44,983 nt of DNA from Ectocarpus siliculosus (taxonomy: Eukaryota; Sar; Phaeophyceae; Ectocarpales; Ectocarpaceae). A model generated the notes under the pieces. It did not search any database. It was not told where the DNA came from and saw only the letters and a program-made list of their open reading frames with translations. Location: the NCBI GenBank assembly GCA_000310025.1, contig FN649736.1:218477-263459 (forward strand), in the 5' to 3' direction. The translations under genes and the position numbers were made by a program. Numbering within the stretch: position 1 is the first letter of the stretch; every line of letters starts with the position of its first letter. Shown here one piece after another: positions 1 through 11,200 of this stretch.

Positions 1-200
1 AGAGAAGAAAAAAGGGGGGGGGGGGGGGGTATTTTTTTTTTGTTTTTGGTGTATATTGGAGATTTGTATAGGGGTTTTTTTTGGGAGGGAGGAGGGTTGT
101 AAAATTTTTTTGGGGATAGATAAAATTTTGGGGGTTTTTTTGGGGGGGGGGGGGGAGACAGAGGTGGGGGAGAGAGAGAGAGAGGTGGGGGGGCGGGAGA
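1..200. other. Low-complexity, probably low-quality contig edge
   Basis: This stretch consists almost entirely of runs of G, T and GA with hardly any C until about position 190. That is unlike the roughly balanced composition that follows. It resembles the tail of a poor sequencing read more than biology. The right end of the window shows the same kind of homopolymer runs. Any exon of the VWD gene lying here cannot be read. Confidence 0.6.
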
Positions 201-306
201 GAAACGGATGATAATGGCGCAGGAACAAGGACGAGGCATGTGAGATGGGACAGTGTACGTCCATGCCGGCGGCCTATCATGGCGGAAAAGCAATATCTGA
301 GCTCAC

Positions 307-3300
307 CACCCCCAGCCGCTTGAACTTCCGTGTGGAACTCCTCGGCGGCTTCAAGGGTGGCAGCTCCCACGTCCAGGCCGGCGACGATCGCATCGAAGAT
401 GCACTCGGTGTTATCGCCACACAGCTACTCGGAACCGGGGGGTAGGGGGGGGGAAGAGGTACCGGTGAGGGGCGACAGTAACGGACGATAGGGAAAGCCT
501 AAAATAAATATCCATCGGAATTTATGTGATGCGAAGAGCGAATAATACTCGCTGAAAATGAGCATGGAACAGCTAGACGACAGCTGATCCATCGACCGTG
601 TTCGGGACCAAGTTCAGGACAACAAGCCATTTCACTTCCAAGCAGCGTTGAAGCTGAGGTATGCAATGCGCTTGGTCAAGTATCACCCGAAATGTGCGTA
701 CTTACCTCTTCCACATCGGTGGGGATGGCATCTGGGATCACCAGCGCGGTATAGTCGCTGGTTTGCAAGTGGCGCGAACGGAGGCGGCGCGAGGGAGTTG
801 TAAGCAGGCTCTCTTCCGCTTCCCAGTTGGATGTGCAGTAGTTGTATCCTTCGGCGATAGACGCCGATCCCTGTTCGATCGTTTCGCCTGTGGAGTCCTG
901 CGATGGTAGGGGAACCAAAAGGTCGGAATTGATCAGGGATTGTGTGGGAGGTTACCGAAGCCTCCACAAGGTGCGTCAGAGAGTGACAACATATGAAAAG
1001 AATACCACTGGGGTTCGATCTTAGTTTTTGCCCCCAAACAACCGGTCTCTTGACAACAGGGGTAAGGAATGCTAGAGCGAAGTGAGAGGCAAACGTTTGT
1101 CTCGGAAGGGTCTCGCGGAGATTCATATATAGAAACAAATTTTGTGTGTATGAGCAATACAGCCAACGTATATGTACAAACATGCAACAAACGTACAAAT
1201 TCTAGTAGATCTATGTATTCATTTGTAGCACTAACTGCCACATCTACATCGGATAAGCAGGGTACCGATGACCGATATCTAGTGACTGGCTGCTGCGGGT
1301 GTACACCAGCAACGACAGCCAGTGGTCGGAAAAATCAGTTGGCGGCATCAACCGGCAGGATCAGAGCCAAACCGATACACAGCACAAGCGAAAAACTTCC
1401 GGCAGCCCGTAACGTGCCCTTTGTGTGCGCTGCTCATTCGTTTTGGATCCAACACATTATACCAGACGTCGATTCACTCATGTGTTGAAAATATGAAAAC
1501 ATCGATTTGTGCGACATGAAGCGGCATGGTGGATGGTTCTACAACCAAACCAATACAGCAAACAACCAACCCCATCGCCACAGGATCACCGCCAAATCTC
1601 TGCGCTGTTTGAAACGTCACCACCCACTGCCGCCAAGAAAATGTGACCATTTTGCTTCAGACGCTGTTTTCACCGTCCAATCGTCGACTCTGTTGCCGTT
1701 ATTGGTGCCGAGAACGCCGACCGTGGACATATCGAGTGGCGCGTACACGTAGACGCCCCCGATGTAGTTCGGGTCCGTGAACCAGCGCCTGGCATTCACT
1801 TGCAACCCCGAGGGAAACCACATGTCCACGTTTTGGTCGGTGACCGTGAGGGCTACCCCCGTCATGGTTGCGGGCAAGTCGTCTCCTTCGCCGTACGCAT
1901 ACGCCTCTCCGTCGATTAGGATGGTGCGCTCGCCGCCGCTTACGGTGACCTCGATGACCGAGGATCCGTCCTCGGTGGCGGCCACGCCGGTGGTGAAAGA
2001 GGCATCGGGGCTGACGAGCGGCTCAAACCGCGCGTGCACCACGGCTCCCGCGTCTGCCGATTCGAGCAGCACGAAGTCACCGTCCCCATGGCAGTCGTAG
2101 TAAAGACCATCGAACGTTTGGCAGTGCGGGTCACCGTGACAGTAGGCGCCTGTTGTTCAGCAGTATGAGTGATACCGACAGGGGGCACGTGAGGGCGGTG
2201 GTGTAGGAGGGCATCAATGGGATTGCGATTGTGCGATTCTCCCTAGGGAAATCTAGCAGTGTCATGATATGAAATTGTGGGTCCGACCAAACCGGGTTCC
2301 TTCGTGTGCAGGTGCTCGCATCTTCGGAATACCAACAAAAAGTACGAAAACCATATTTTGTTTATCCACCAAACCAGTCCGGCCGTTAAATCTGGAGTTC
2401 GAAGCACACCAACCGGAACTTTGTTCTCTCATACCAGTGTCCACGAGTACACACATATAGACACAGTATCGACGAGTGCCGCCGCCCTTTCGCAATCACC
2501 ACTTTCTATGAGTTGGCTCGTTTGAATTTTCGTTTTTCTTATTTTTTCATTTTCAGTTTTTGGGAAGCAATGTTGGGGAGGTATTAAGATCATTTCAACC
2601 TTGTGGCCGCCTGTATTTTTCCTGGGAAAAAACACGGGCGAGGGCGTGATTCGAACCCATCGCTGTGTGAAGCAAAGCCATGAGCATAGAAATACACCAG
2701 AGAGGCTCCTTCGTCATCGTCAACGAGACGAAAATTCAGTTGTTATTCTAGCCTTTGTAACTGAAAAAAAGAAAGGTTTCTTTCGATTTCCCGATCAACA
2801 CACCAGACCAATAAACGCACAGAGAGAGTGAGTGAAACGCGAGAGACGAAAGAGGGAGACCAGGAAAGGGAAAGAGAAGAGGAGGTAGTTAAAGGTGAGC
2901 CCGCCTTGGTTGCTGGGCGATAACGCCCTGTTCTCTGTCCGTCGAAGGCGTACCAGTTGGCTCGGGTACTTCGTTTTTCGGTTGAAGTCCGGTCTCTCTG
3001 CCTGCGCGCAAGGGAACGTAGAGCCCTAGCTATACATAATCAAGTCAATATGCAATTTCCAACACCGGACACAGAACGGGTAACCGCGGCATGGCCGTTA
3101 TTTCACCTTGACGTTGCTTGACAACATTTCGTCATGACCTCATAAAAGCACAATACAATCTGGGTGTGTCATGATGCCGGGTTTGAGGACGCAACATGGC
3201 AGCCAGGGAAATTCAATACGGCCTTCCTCATGTTTGACCACGGCTGGCACATCGGTATTAGAAAAAATGTGAAGGAGGAGTTGGCGCTAAGAGTAGATGG

Positions 3301-4674
3301 GATGGACAAAAAGTAGAGTCTTTGAGCTTGTCTTTGTTATGGTTGTCTCCTCTTTCTATAGGTGGTTCCAACTGGACAAGGTGCAGTTTGTCGTTACTGT
3401 GGAAGAACAGCATCGGCGGGAGCTCCGGTGGGAAAACCAATTTCGTCTGAATCGTTGTTTGACACCAGGTGAACACGACAGTCTGAGTATCGGCCGACAT
3501 TGCGGCCTACCAGTTGTATACCAACACATCCATCATCATGTCTCACCACGCATGGTCGGGGCAGGAGTGGGGGAAGGGGTGGAATCGGTGACAGGCGCTG
3601 GGGTGGCCGGCGATGGCGTGGCCGGGCTAGGAGTGACTGCCAGGATAGGACAAGAAGGGAACGACACGGGCATGTCCAGTTCAGGTGGCAAAGCGGTAGA
3701 CCGCCATAGATTTCGATCTTGCATTCAAACTATTGTACCACTCAAGCACAAAACTGTACAGAAGTTGAAGTGTATCGAAGGCATGAGGCACGAGCTATTC
3801 CTTACAAATAGTGATGCTTGAGTTGGCACAATCTCTTCAACCGTACTCACGACATATCCCGGTATCCGGCTCATCGATGAAAGATATATCTTCAAAGCCG
3901 GAGAGGTCGATGGTGTTTTGTTCGTCGTCGACGTAGGAAAGCTGAACGAAGTTGTCGCTCCACGTGTAGGAGGTGTCGCAGTTGTCAACATAAACAAAAA
4001 AATACCACGCCCCACACAGGCACAGTACAGGTAGTAGAGGTTGTGGTGATGGTGGGCTAGGGAAGAAATGAACGTGTGTGCGTGGTGTGGGTCGTCGGGA
4101 ACGAGAAGGACGAGACAATCCAAACGACCGTCTGCGGTCGGGGTTGCCACAACAAAGTACAATAGTAGACCACAAACAAGTTGATGCTATGTACCTCCTG
4201 GACAAAACGACCTGTAACCCCACAAGATATATTTTGGATCTCGGTGGTCAAATTCCAAGCATTCTGTTCGCCATATTCTATGTAGAGGTGTGTATGCTGG
4301 CGGCAGAACAAATCGGACCAACACACCTGATGTGGTACTTCATACGGTCTACGCCAATCGGACTAATTCTGTCACCAGAATGAAAGCACATGTAGACTAC
4401 ATGTGGGTACCGGAAGATGGAACAATATTGGAATCATCCACAATTTGTAGCTATAGCCCGGTGGGGAGACCATGTCGCACAAGATCTTTGGCAACAGCAA
4501 TAGAAGACTAGACTAGAATGATACCTTAGCGCCGAGAGGTAACTGGTTTACATAGTCCACCAACATTGACTCATAGGCAGGTTCTGAGCCTCCGCAACTC
4601 AATGGTGTCGATTTTTCGTTGGTGGAAGGCGGAAAGAGATGGAAAAATGTTTGATTGGCGACCACTGCCGTCAT
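307..4674 (-). CDS. VWD-domain extracellular protein (split gene, 3' end not recovered)
   Basis: Seven exons chain on the minus strand with matching phases: 4674-4525, 4296-4195, 3941-3851, 3717-3547, 2149-1674, 897-706 and 424-307 (the gene probably continues leftwards). The fourth exon encodes a Pro/Thr/Ser/Ala linker with repeated TPSPATPSPATP-like units. The fifth opens with CHGDPHCQTFDGLYYDCHG, the classic start of a von Willebrand factor type D domain, and closes with GVLGTNNGNRVDDWT, matching the usual GxxGNxNGxxxDD end. The sixth ends in a perfect GTAAGT donor and the seventh reads LCGDNTECIFDA, like the Cys-rich segment after VWD in mucin-4/SUSD2-type proteins. VWD domains are extracellular Ca/disulfide modules, so a secreted or cell-surface role is inferred. 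Codons just upstream of the first Met stay open and hydrophobic (CCVVALLW), so a signal peptide from an upstream exon is possible. The VWD, 897-706 and 424-307 exons are secure; the first three exons are less certain. Confidence 0.72.
2150..3546 (-). other. Intron upstream of the VWD exon
   Basis: Between the Pro/Thr-rich exon (donor after 3547, phase 1) and the VWD exon (acceptor before 2149, needing two bases) the phases fit directly, so this 1.4 kb reads as an intron. A minus-strand open stretch at about 3506-3258 with an acceptor-like TAG was considered as an extra exon. It is open only in the wrong phase for the flanking exons. Around 2640-2665 there is a tRNA B-box-like motif on the minus strand (GGTTCGAATC). 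Confidence 0.5.
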
Positions 4675-5278
4675 TACTGCTGTAGATGCATTCCAGAGCA
4701 AAGCAACAACACAACACTGCCGTTGCAGCTGCAACTATCTAGCTGGGGCACCTAACTGCGGTTCCGTGTTGCTCCTACCTGTACACCTCCACCGCTTGTA
4801 CTATATCACGCGCTGCCGCTGGTGCTGCTTGTCTGGCGCGGCAGCCAGCGGGAACAACATTTCGCGTGCTCTTGCGCCCACTCCGCCATCCTGCCTCTCT
4901 CTTTCCGCTTGGGTTGGAGGAGTGGCCGAAATTGGGATGGTTCTGGCTCTTCTTACCACCCGCAGCAGCATGGGGGAGGAAGCCACACGAGCTTGGCAGA
5001 GTCCACTCCATAAACTACAGCGAGTATTCAGCGAGCCCTTCCTTGGTCATGCCCAGCTGCAGCATTACCTCGCGCCTATGTACGCCTCCTCTGATTGGCC
5101 AATCAAATCGGGCGGGGAACAGTTCCTGAAAAGGTTCTCGGGACTGAAAGAGTTAGCCCGCGTCCCCTCTACCAGCTCCTCAGCGTCACCGCTACCCCCG
5201 CAGCTTACCGTAGCGTAGCGTCTTGGTCTCTCTACCCGGGCCGCCTGTGAAGGACGAGGCCGCTTGGAAAACGCCCAA
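4675..5278. promoter_or_regulatory. Intergenic region between divergent VWD and Zn2Cys6 genes
   Basis: The first recognised exon of the VWD gene starts at 4674 on the minus strand and the left Zn2Cys6 gene starts at 5279 on the plus strand. This 0.6 kb is therefore shared upstream DNA, unless an unrecognised 5' exon of the VWD gene lies here. A 187-codon plus-strand ORF (4655-5218) crosses it but has Cys-rich, low-complexity content and no counterpart in the right arm. I treat it as chance. No TATA box is evident. Confidence 0.45.
5094..5103. promoter_or_regulatory. Palindromic double CCAAT box
   Basis: ATTGGCCAAT is a perfect 10-base palindrome holding a CCAAT box on each strand. It lies about 176 bases upstream of the start codon of the left Zn2Cys6 gene and almost exactly at the outer end of the inverted repeat. 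The right-arm gene retains one CCAAT (28574-28570, minus strand) at a similar distance. CCAAT boxes are bound by NF-Y in many eukaryotes; function here is inferred from position and partial conservation only. Confidence 0.4.
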
Positions 5279-8200
5279 ATGGATCGCTCCGGAGGCTTTG
5301 CTTCCGATGTCATGGTGGCCACGACACAAGAACCCACGGTGATGGAGGGGATGCAACGTCTAGCCCAGCCAGCAGGGCAGCCAGCCTACATGGCAACACC
5401 TGGGGAGGCGGCGGTAGAGGCAGCCCCTCCGCGACAAACTTACAAGAGCTGCACCTTCTGCGCCAAACGGAAGCGTGCCTGTGATAGTCGGAGACCTCGA
5501 TGCAGGTACATTGGATAATGTTGTGTACAGTGAGGAGGGCGATTGTACTCTTGCTTGCCGTTTTCCAACTCTTCCCCTCCTCGACTCAACTGGACAGACA
5601 CTCTGTACAAGTTCGACGCTTTGAGTACCTACCGCAGGCTCTTTTGGCCTTGCCCGATCGGTAGGACTGAGCAAGATACAGGATGTGTTTGTTCGTCGCA
5701 CGCATGCTCGAAGTCTCCACCGCCGCGTGCTGCTATGCTGCTGCATACCTTCTCCATAAGAATCAAACTCAAATATGGAAGGGTCTGGGGACAGAGGGTG
5801 TCGGTGTCTCGGGATGTGCGAGGTACTTACTGCTGTAAAGACGTACAGGACTCTGATTATGCGAATGCCGAGGTAAAGCCGGCAACTGCTAGGCTGCCAG
5901 TAGAACCTACAAGATCGTTGTGCTGCACACTGCACTCGAGGGTTTGCCAACGTCGTCATTCACACCGTCTTCGCTGTGATACTCTAGGTACGATCGTTGT
6001 GTAGACTATTAGTAAATCCTTGCGACGTACGCGAGGGGACCCTCGCTCAGACAAGACATGTACACCCCACGGGTCACAACACGTTCATGTGGGGATGGAA
6101 ATTCGGCCTCTCAGCGTGCACGTGTATCTACAGTACAGCAGTAGTGCACATAGGAACTCATGACATCGAATGTACCCAGCCGGGATGCCCCCTAGTGGGG
6201 TGTCGCTCCTACAGCGTTTACACATGTAGACTCTAGTTGAAACTGAAGAACGTGCCCACAAAAAGAGCGTTTTTCCGCTGCGATATACTCTCTGATTTTG
6301 ACGCTCCTGGTCGCCCTCAAGGTGGTCGCACGGAGTCACGAGTCCACTCGTTAGCACGATGAAGTCGCGCGGGACATTACTGCGGTGTGCGTAGAACATG
6401 TGACATTTTGTTGGGTAGAAAAACATTGCGGGAGCAGCATGCAGCAGACAACCATTAGATGGGGATCGGGGTGTACAGACAGTGTGCCTCGAGGGAAGGG
6501 GCTCCGTGCCATGGCTGTCGTTCGGTTCCCACTTCTCCTTAGTCGGGTCTGCGTCATTTTTGTTCGATCCGCCCGCCGTACGTTACCTGGGTTCCACCCG
6601 CTAAGTGGGCAACATCCCTCTTCCCCTTCCGTGAACGTTGTCCCGTGTCCTGCCTGTCGGTGGGAAGCCTTTGCATCGAGAAGAATCAGTCACACTGCCA
6701 CTACCCGTTGAAACCGTTGCCGAAGCGGGCAGCAGCAAAACCAGCGGCGGCACGACGGCTGTCCTCCTCGTCCTCTTCGTCTTCCGACTGCTCCATTTCC
6801 TCGGGAGATGCCAGTAAGGCCAAGCGGCTGGCCGAAGCTCACGAGGTTGCTTCGTATGGCACGGGGGGCGTGCTAGCGACCGTCGACACCCGGAGCATGC
6901 CGACTGTGCGGGGTCGCATGTCTCTCAAGAGGTGCAGTTTGACGTTACATGCATACGTATATCGCAGAGGATCTTCGAGTAAATGCCCCCACAAGACGTC
7001 GGATTTCCCCTTTGCAGTTCTTAAACCCGTTGAGTTGCTTGTTGGAAAGCGCCGATGTTTGGCATACGCTGGGTCGTGCTTTTCTGGATGAACTCACCCT
7101 TTTTGCTTGTTTGGGTGGGTTGGGATAGTCACTGGCAGCTTTTGTAGGCATGACTCTCCCACTTTTGGAGTCTTGTCAAATTTGGTTTTCTCAAACGATC
7201 GTGAGGATATGTCGAGAATGACCCAGCACCAATGTTTTTTCCCTAAACAGTTGTGGTAGGATTTTTTCCCCCTGTCGACTCAGACTTGCCTGTGAAGCAT
7301 TTTGCACACCACTTTTGTTACAACGAGTGGAGGTCTTTCCGGACCAAGGGTACAAGACGGTAGCGGCCACCGATGAACACTTCAGCCCTGGTGTAGCATT
7401 ACCAACAGGTTAGAGAGATCGGGTAAGGACTGGAGTTTGTGCAAGGGCTAGAGCCCCCTTACCGCACCCACGAAACATGTCAAATGACTAACCCTCTCAA
7501 CAGTGAGATTTCTTTTATCTCCGACCGAAAACCCATTTGCGTCCTTCGCTTAGATATGGTTTATATCACCGCCCTTGTTGTTGTCGCGCCCAATACCGCA
7601 CAAAACAACCAGGTGCCGGCTGAGCGCGTCACCCGCTACAGGTCTCGTGGGCATGCAGGAGAACGGTTTCTTGGGCGACTTCTTCGGGTGCTTGGGTGTC
7701 CTTCCCCTCACGACCGAGAGGTTAGTCCAGCAAGCTTCCTCTCCTCGCCACCTCAGACCCTCCATGCTGCTGTGGCGATTGTGACCCACGCTTGAGTCTT
7801 GATGGGTTGCGCTTCCACAGCGGTCGCCGGAATGGGCAGGGCACCCATACATGGGGGAACTTCCAACAATTATCTATGTTTTAGAGGGGTAGAGCCGGGT
7901 AGATACCCATCTCCCGCCAATCACCCGTCGATTTTGTAAGACATTTTGTAAGACAGAGACAGATGATTGAGCGATGCGCACGACGCTCTCGGGAGAATCC
8001 CCGAAATCCTCTTGCACAGCAGCACCACACCCACCACGCAGACAACAGACGAGACAACCAACACAGAAGCATACGGACTGCTGTAGGCCAAGGGCAGCCA
8101 AGGAACACATCATAGAAGGCGTTGGGTGTGACTATTACAGCCCGTTGCCTGCTGTCGGTCGGCAGCACAAGCGAGTGACGACGCAGGTCAATCTGCAGTC

Positions 8201-11200
8201 CGCCTGCATCATACTCAACCTACCGATCTTTGGGGCTTCCCACACAGACGCATCCCCACAACAGGGACAACGAGACGTACACACTGCTGTAGGCCAAGGC
8301 CGGCCAAAGGCACACATCATGGCTGGCGTCGGAAGCTATTTTGAGACCCCGAGGCATGCTGCTAGCAGCGTAAGCGAGGGAGCATGCGAGTGCACGCAAG
8401 TCAAATCTGTCTGCGGTCTGTCTTCGTCTGCAGGCCGATGTTTGCTTCCACCACAGAAGCACCCCCGAAACAGAGACAAGTGAGACGTGCACAACGCTTT
8501 AGGCCAACGGCGGCCAAATATACACATCGTAGGAGGCATCGGGGACGATTTTTAGAGCCCGTTACCCGCTGTTAGCAGCGAAAGCGAGGAAAGCAAGCAC
8601 ACACCCATCCTGCACCGCAGCATCAACAGCAGCAGCAGCAGGAGGTAAACAGCGCTCTCAGTCATCCCCTGACTAACTGGTGGTGTCGGGCGAGGTGTGA
8701 GCGTGTGCACTAGTGACCTCTGTGGTGGCGTAGGCTCCGTCGATATCTGTCTATGCTTGCTTTGATGTCTCTCGCCGCCCCTTCTTTCCGCACTCCGCGC
8801 GAAAATATATCTATCTTTTTTTTTGACCCCCACGTTTGGGAGGTGAGCCGAATGTTTTACGTATCTCCACACAAGCCGCCCTCGCTTTTCCCCAGCTACC
8901 ATACGCCGGACCTCCCCTAAGAGATAAAATGATTTACACCTACGCTGCGGATGCGATTGTTATCCTGTTGTTGATCACTCCAACATGAGCGGCCTCTTTG
9001 CCCCCCTTCTCCGTTCCCCGTGCTTCCGCGGATTCTTCCTATTTTTGTAGCACTGTTCGCAACGCGATGGTGGAGGTCATGATGCGGCAGTGCGGCGGCC
9101 AGGCGTACTCCGGAACGGGTGGCTCCGGGATGGAAGGACTGGCCGAGGATGAGGAGAAGGGCTGGAGTGGGGGTGGGGCATTGGCTCGCCGACATACTCT
9201 ACCGGACCATCCAGCCAAGTGCATGATGTGGTGTGCAATCGCGCTGGGGGCGCTCATGAGGGGCATTCCGGTTGAGCATGTGAGTCACGACCAAGTTGCG
9301 AACAGCCGACAACCCGAACGACGTTAAGCAGTATCTCCTGACAGCAACCCGCCCCCTCCCCACTAATATATTTTTGGTCGGGGGACAAGATGCATCCGTA
9401 TTCATGTTCCCGCACGACTGGTCTTTCCGTTCGGGATTTGTACGCCCTGGGTGTGGGTTATCTTGAAGCCAATGTCTGCTGCACTGGGTTGGAAATACAG
9501 GCGCTTGGGAATGTAGAGCCCTCGAGCGCCGATCACACTTGGTACAAGTGACGAGTTGCAACGATCAGGACAAGCAACGTTTCGCCACGGCGGGAAGGGC
9601 GACTGGCCCCGAAAAATCGACAACAATCACAAGTGGAGCCTGAGTGCATACATTGTGTGCCTCTGAGGGATGCATTATGATCAACCAACCGTGACGATTG
9701 CGTATTTGCGGGAGGGTGAAAGCGTCGATCTTTTTTCTTGACACCACGTTCGAATCGGTAAGCACCCCACTGTAGTCCACAAGAGTGTGTTTGGCTGTTT
9801 ACAATTCAATTAGTTTTTTTTCGACCTACTTGTATGTTTTCTCGACAGGTGATGGGGTACGTCCAGTTGGCACGGGAGTCTCTGACTGAGTGCTTTGACG
9901 GGAGAAGCGTCGAACACGCCAGGTGACGAAGACGGGCTGGTGAAAGCAGGAGTTGCGGAGGATTTTTATCTGTTAGCTTTCTTCCGCTACTTCCAATACG
10001 GTATGTGTCATTCTTTGTGTGTGTGATGTTGGTGTTGTTGAGGTTGTTGATTTTTGTGTTGTTGAGGTTGAAGTTGACTTCAAATGAGTCCTTCGCATCT
10101 CGCAATGTTTCTCCCGCCCGTAACGCTCCCCACCCCCCGCTGCTCATTTCCCTTGGCCTCTTGCGAATGTTGGTCCTCAACTGGTCACTCATGCGCCGGC
10201 CCACCGTTGGACGCGCCTCTCAGAGCCTACCTCATCATGTCCTTCTTGCACAGCATCATCCACGATGAGGCAAGTCAAACGTGCACTTTACATTCCACGC
10301 CCAACCAGCTCAACCAACTCCTTGAATGGAGCGGTTGTCACCGCCCGATAGGCTTTTGGTAACGCCCTTGATTTTAACCGTTGCTCGTAGGGCCCTTCAT
10401 GAAGTTCACTTACCATACCTGTTGGCCAGTCCACACCGCCAACGCTACTCATCGCCGTTCTTCAAACGGTAAGTGTCTTGTGGTTGGACCTTAGTTCCTC
10501 CTTGACCTAACCGGTCGAACTCTTGTTTACTTCTCTTTCCTCCTCGTCAGTGGGCTCTGCCGCAGATCGGTATTTTCTCCACAGCATTGTGCTATTATTG
10601 TAGCAGTCTTCAGTGTGCCCATGCTTGTGCACGTTTCGTTGACGTTCACTCCTCGGTGCACGCTTGTCGTTTGTGTCGCCGATAAGCAGGACAAGAACGA
10701 GCGCTATCTGTCTTTCGCGGTGAATATTGTGTCCAAGCTTAGACCAGAGGACGTGCCAAAGGTGACTAGCGCAAGATATGGTGCAGTTGTGTCACACTGC
10801 GTAGAGGGTGTGTCGTAGCCCACATATAGCTTTCCATCGCTTGACGTGTTCATGTTGCGTATGGTGGTGTTGGTGGTGTGCCTGGCGGGCAGGTCACCGT
10901 CCGCTCATGCACGCCGCTCACACCATCATTGCCAGTGATGATGGGGCGTTGCTTGTAAGCTTGACTGCCCTCGGTGCATCGAGCATTATTGAGTGTCGGG
11001 AACTTGAGGCCCTCCTACCCCGATGGCCACGCAGGAACTGGGGCTAATGCTGATGACCACGGACAAATTAAGGGTGTCACCGTGTAACCAGCCTCCAGGG
11101 GACGATCTCAGCACTTCCTGCGGCGAGGCCGTGGAGCTACCCCGGGTAAGTGAAACAACATCTCGATCCTCAACAAAATGGTTAATTTCGTGAACCGTTT

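Noticed and set aside
245-445. Plus-strand 66-codon ORF at the left edge
   Set aside because: It is the shadow of the minus-strand exon 424-307, which reads LCGDNTECIFDA in phase with the preceding exon.
4655-5218. 187-codon plus-strand ORF upstream of the left regulator
   Set aside because: It overlaps the divergent VWD first exon and the promoter, has no recognisable motif, and only its last part lies inside the duplicated arm, where it is not maintained on the right.
10430-10472. Possible extra exon (TPPTLLIAVLQ) with donor-like GTAAGT between exons 5 and 6
   Set aside because: Phases would allow it, but joining exon 5 (HSIIHDE) directly to DKNERYLSF gives a more natural helix and uses the conserved GC donor. 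The segment looks no more conserved between arms than the surrounding intron.
10808-11047. 79-codon open frame conserved in both arms (HTIIASDDGALL)
   Set aside because: Its phase does not fit the exons on either side, whereas an acceptor at CACGCAG (11034) joins exon 6 to exon 7 in phase 0. It contains an internal strong donor and is treated as intron.
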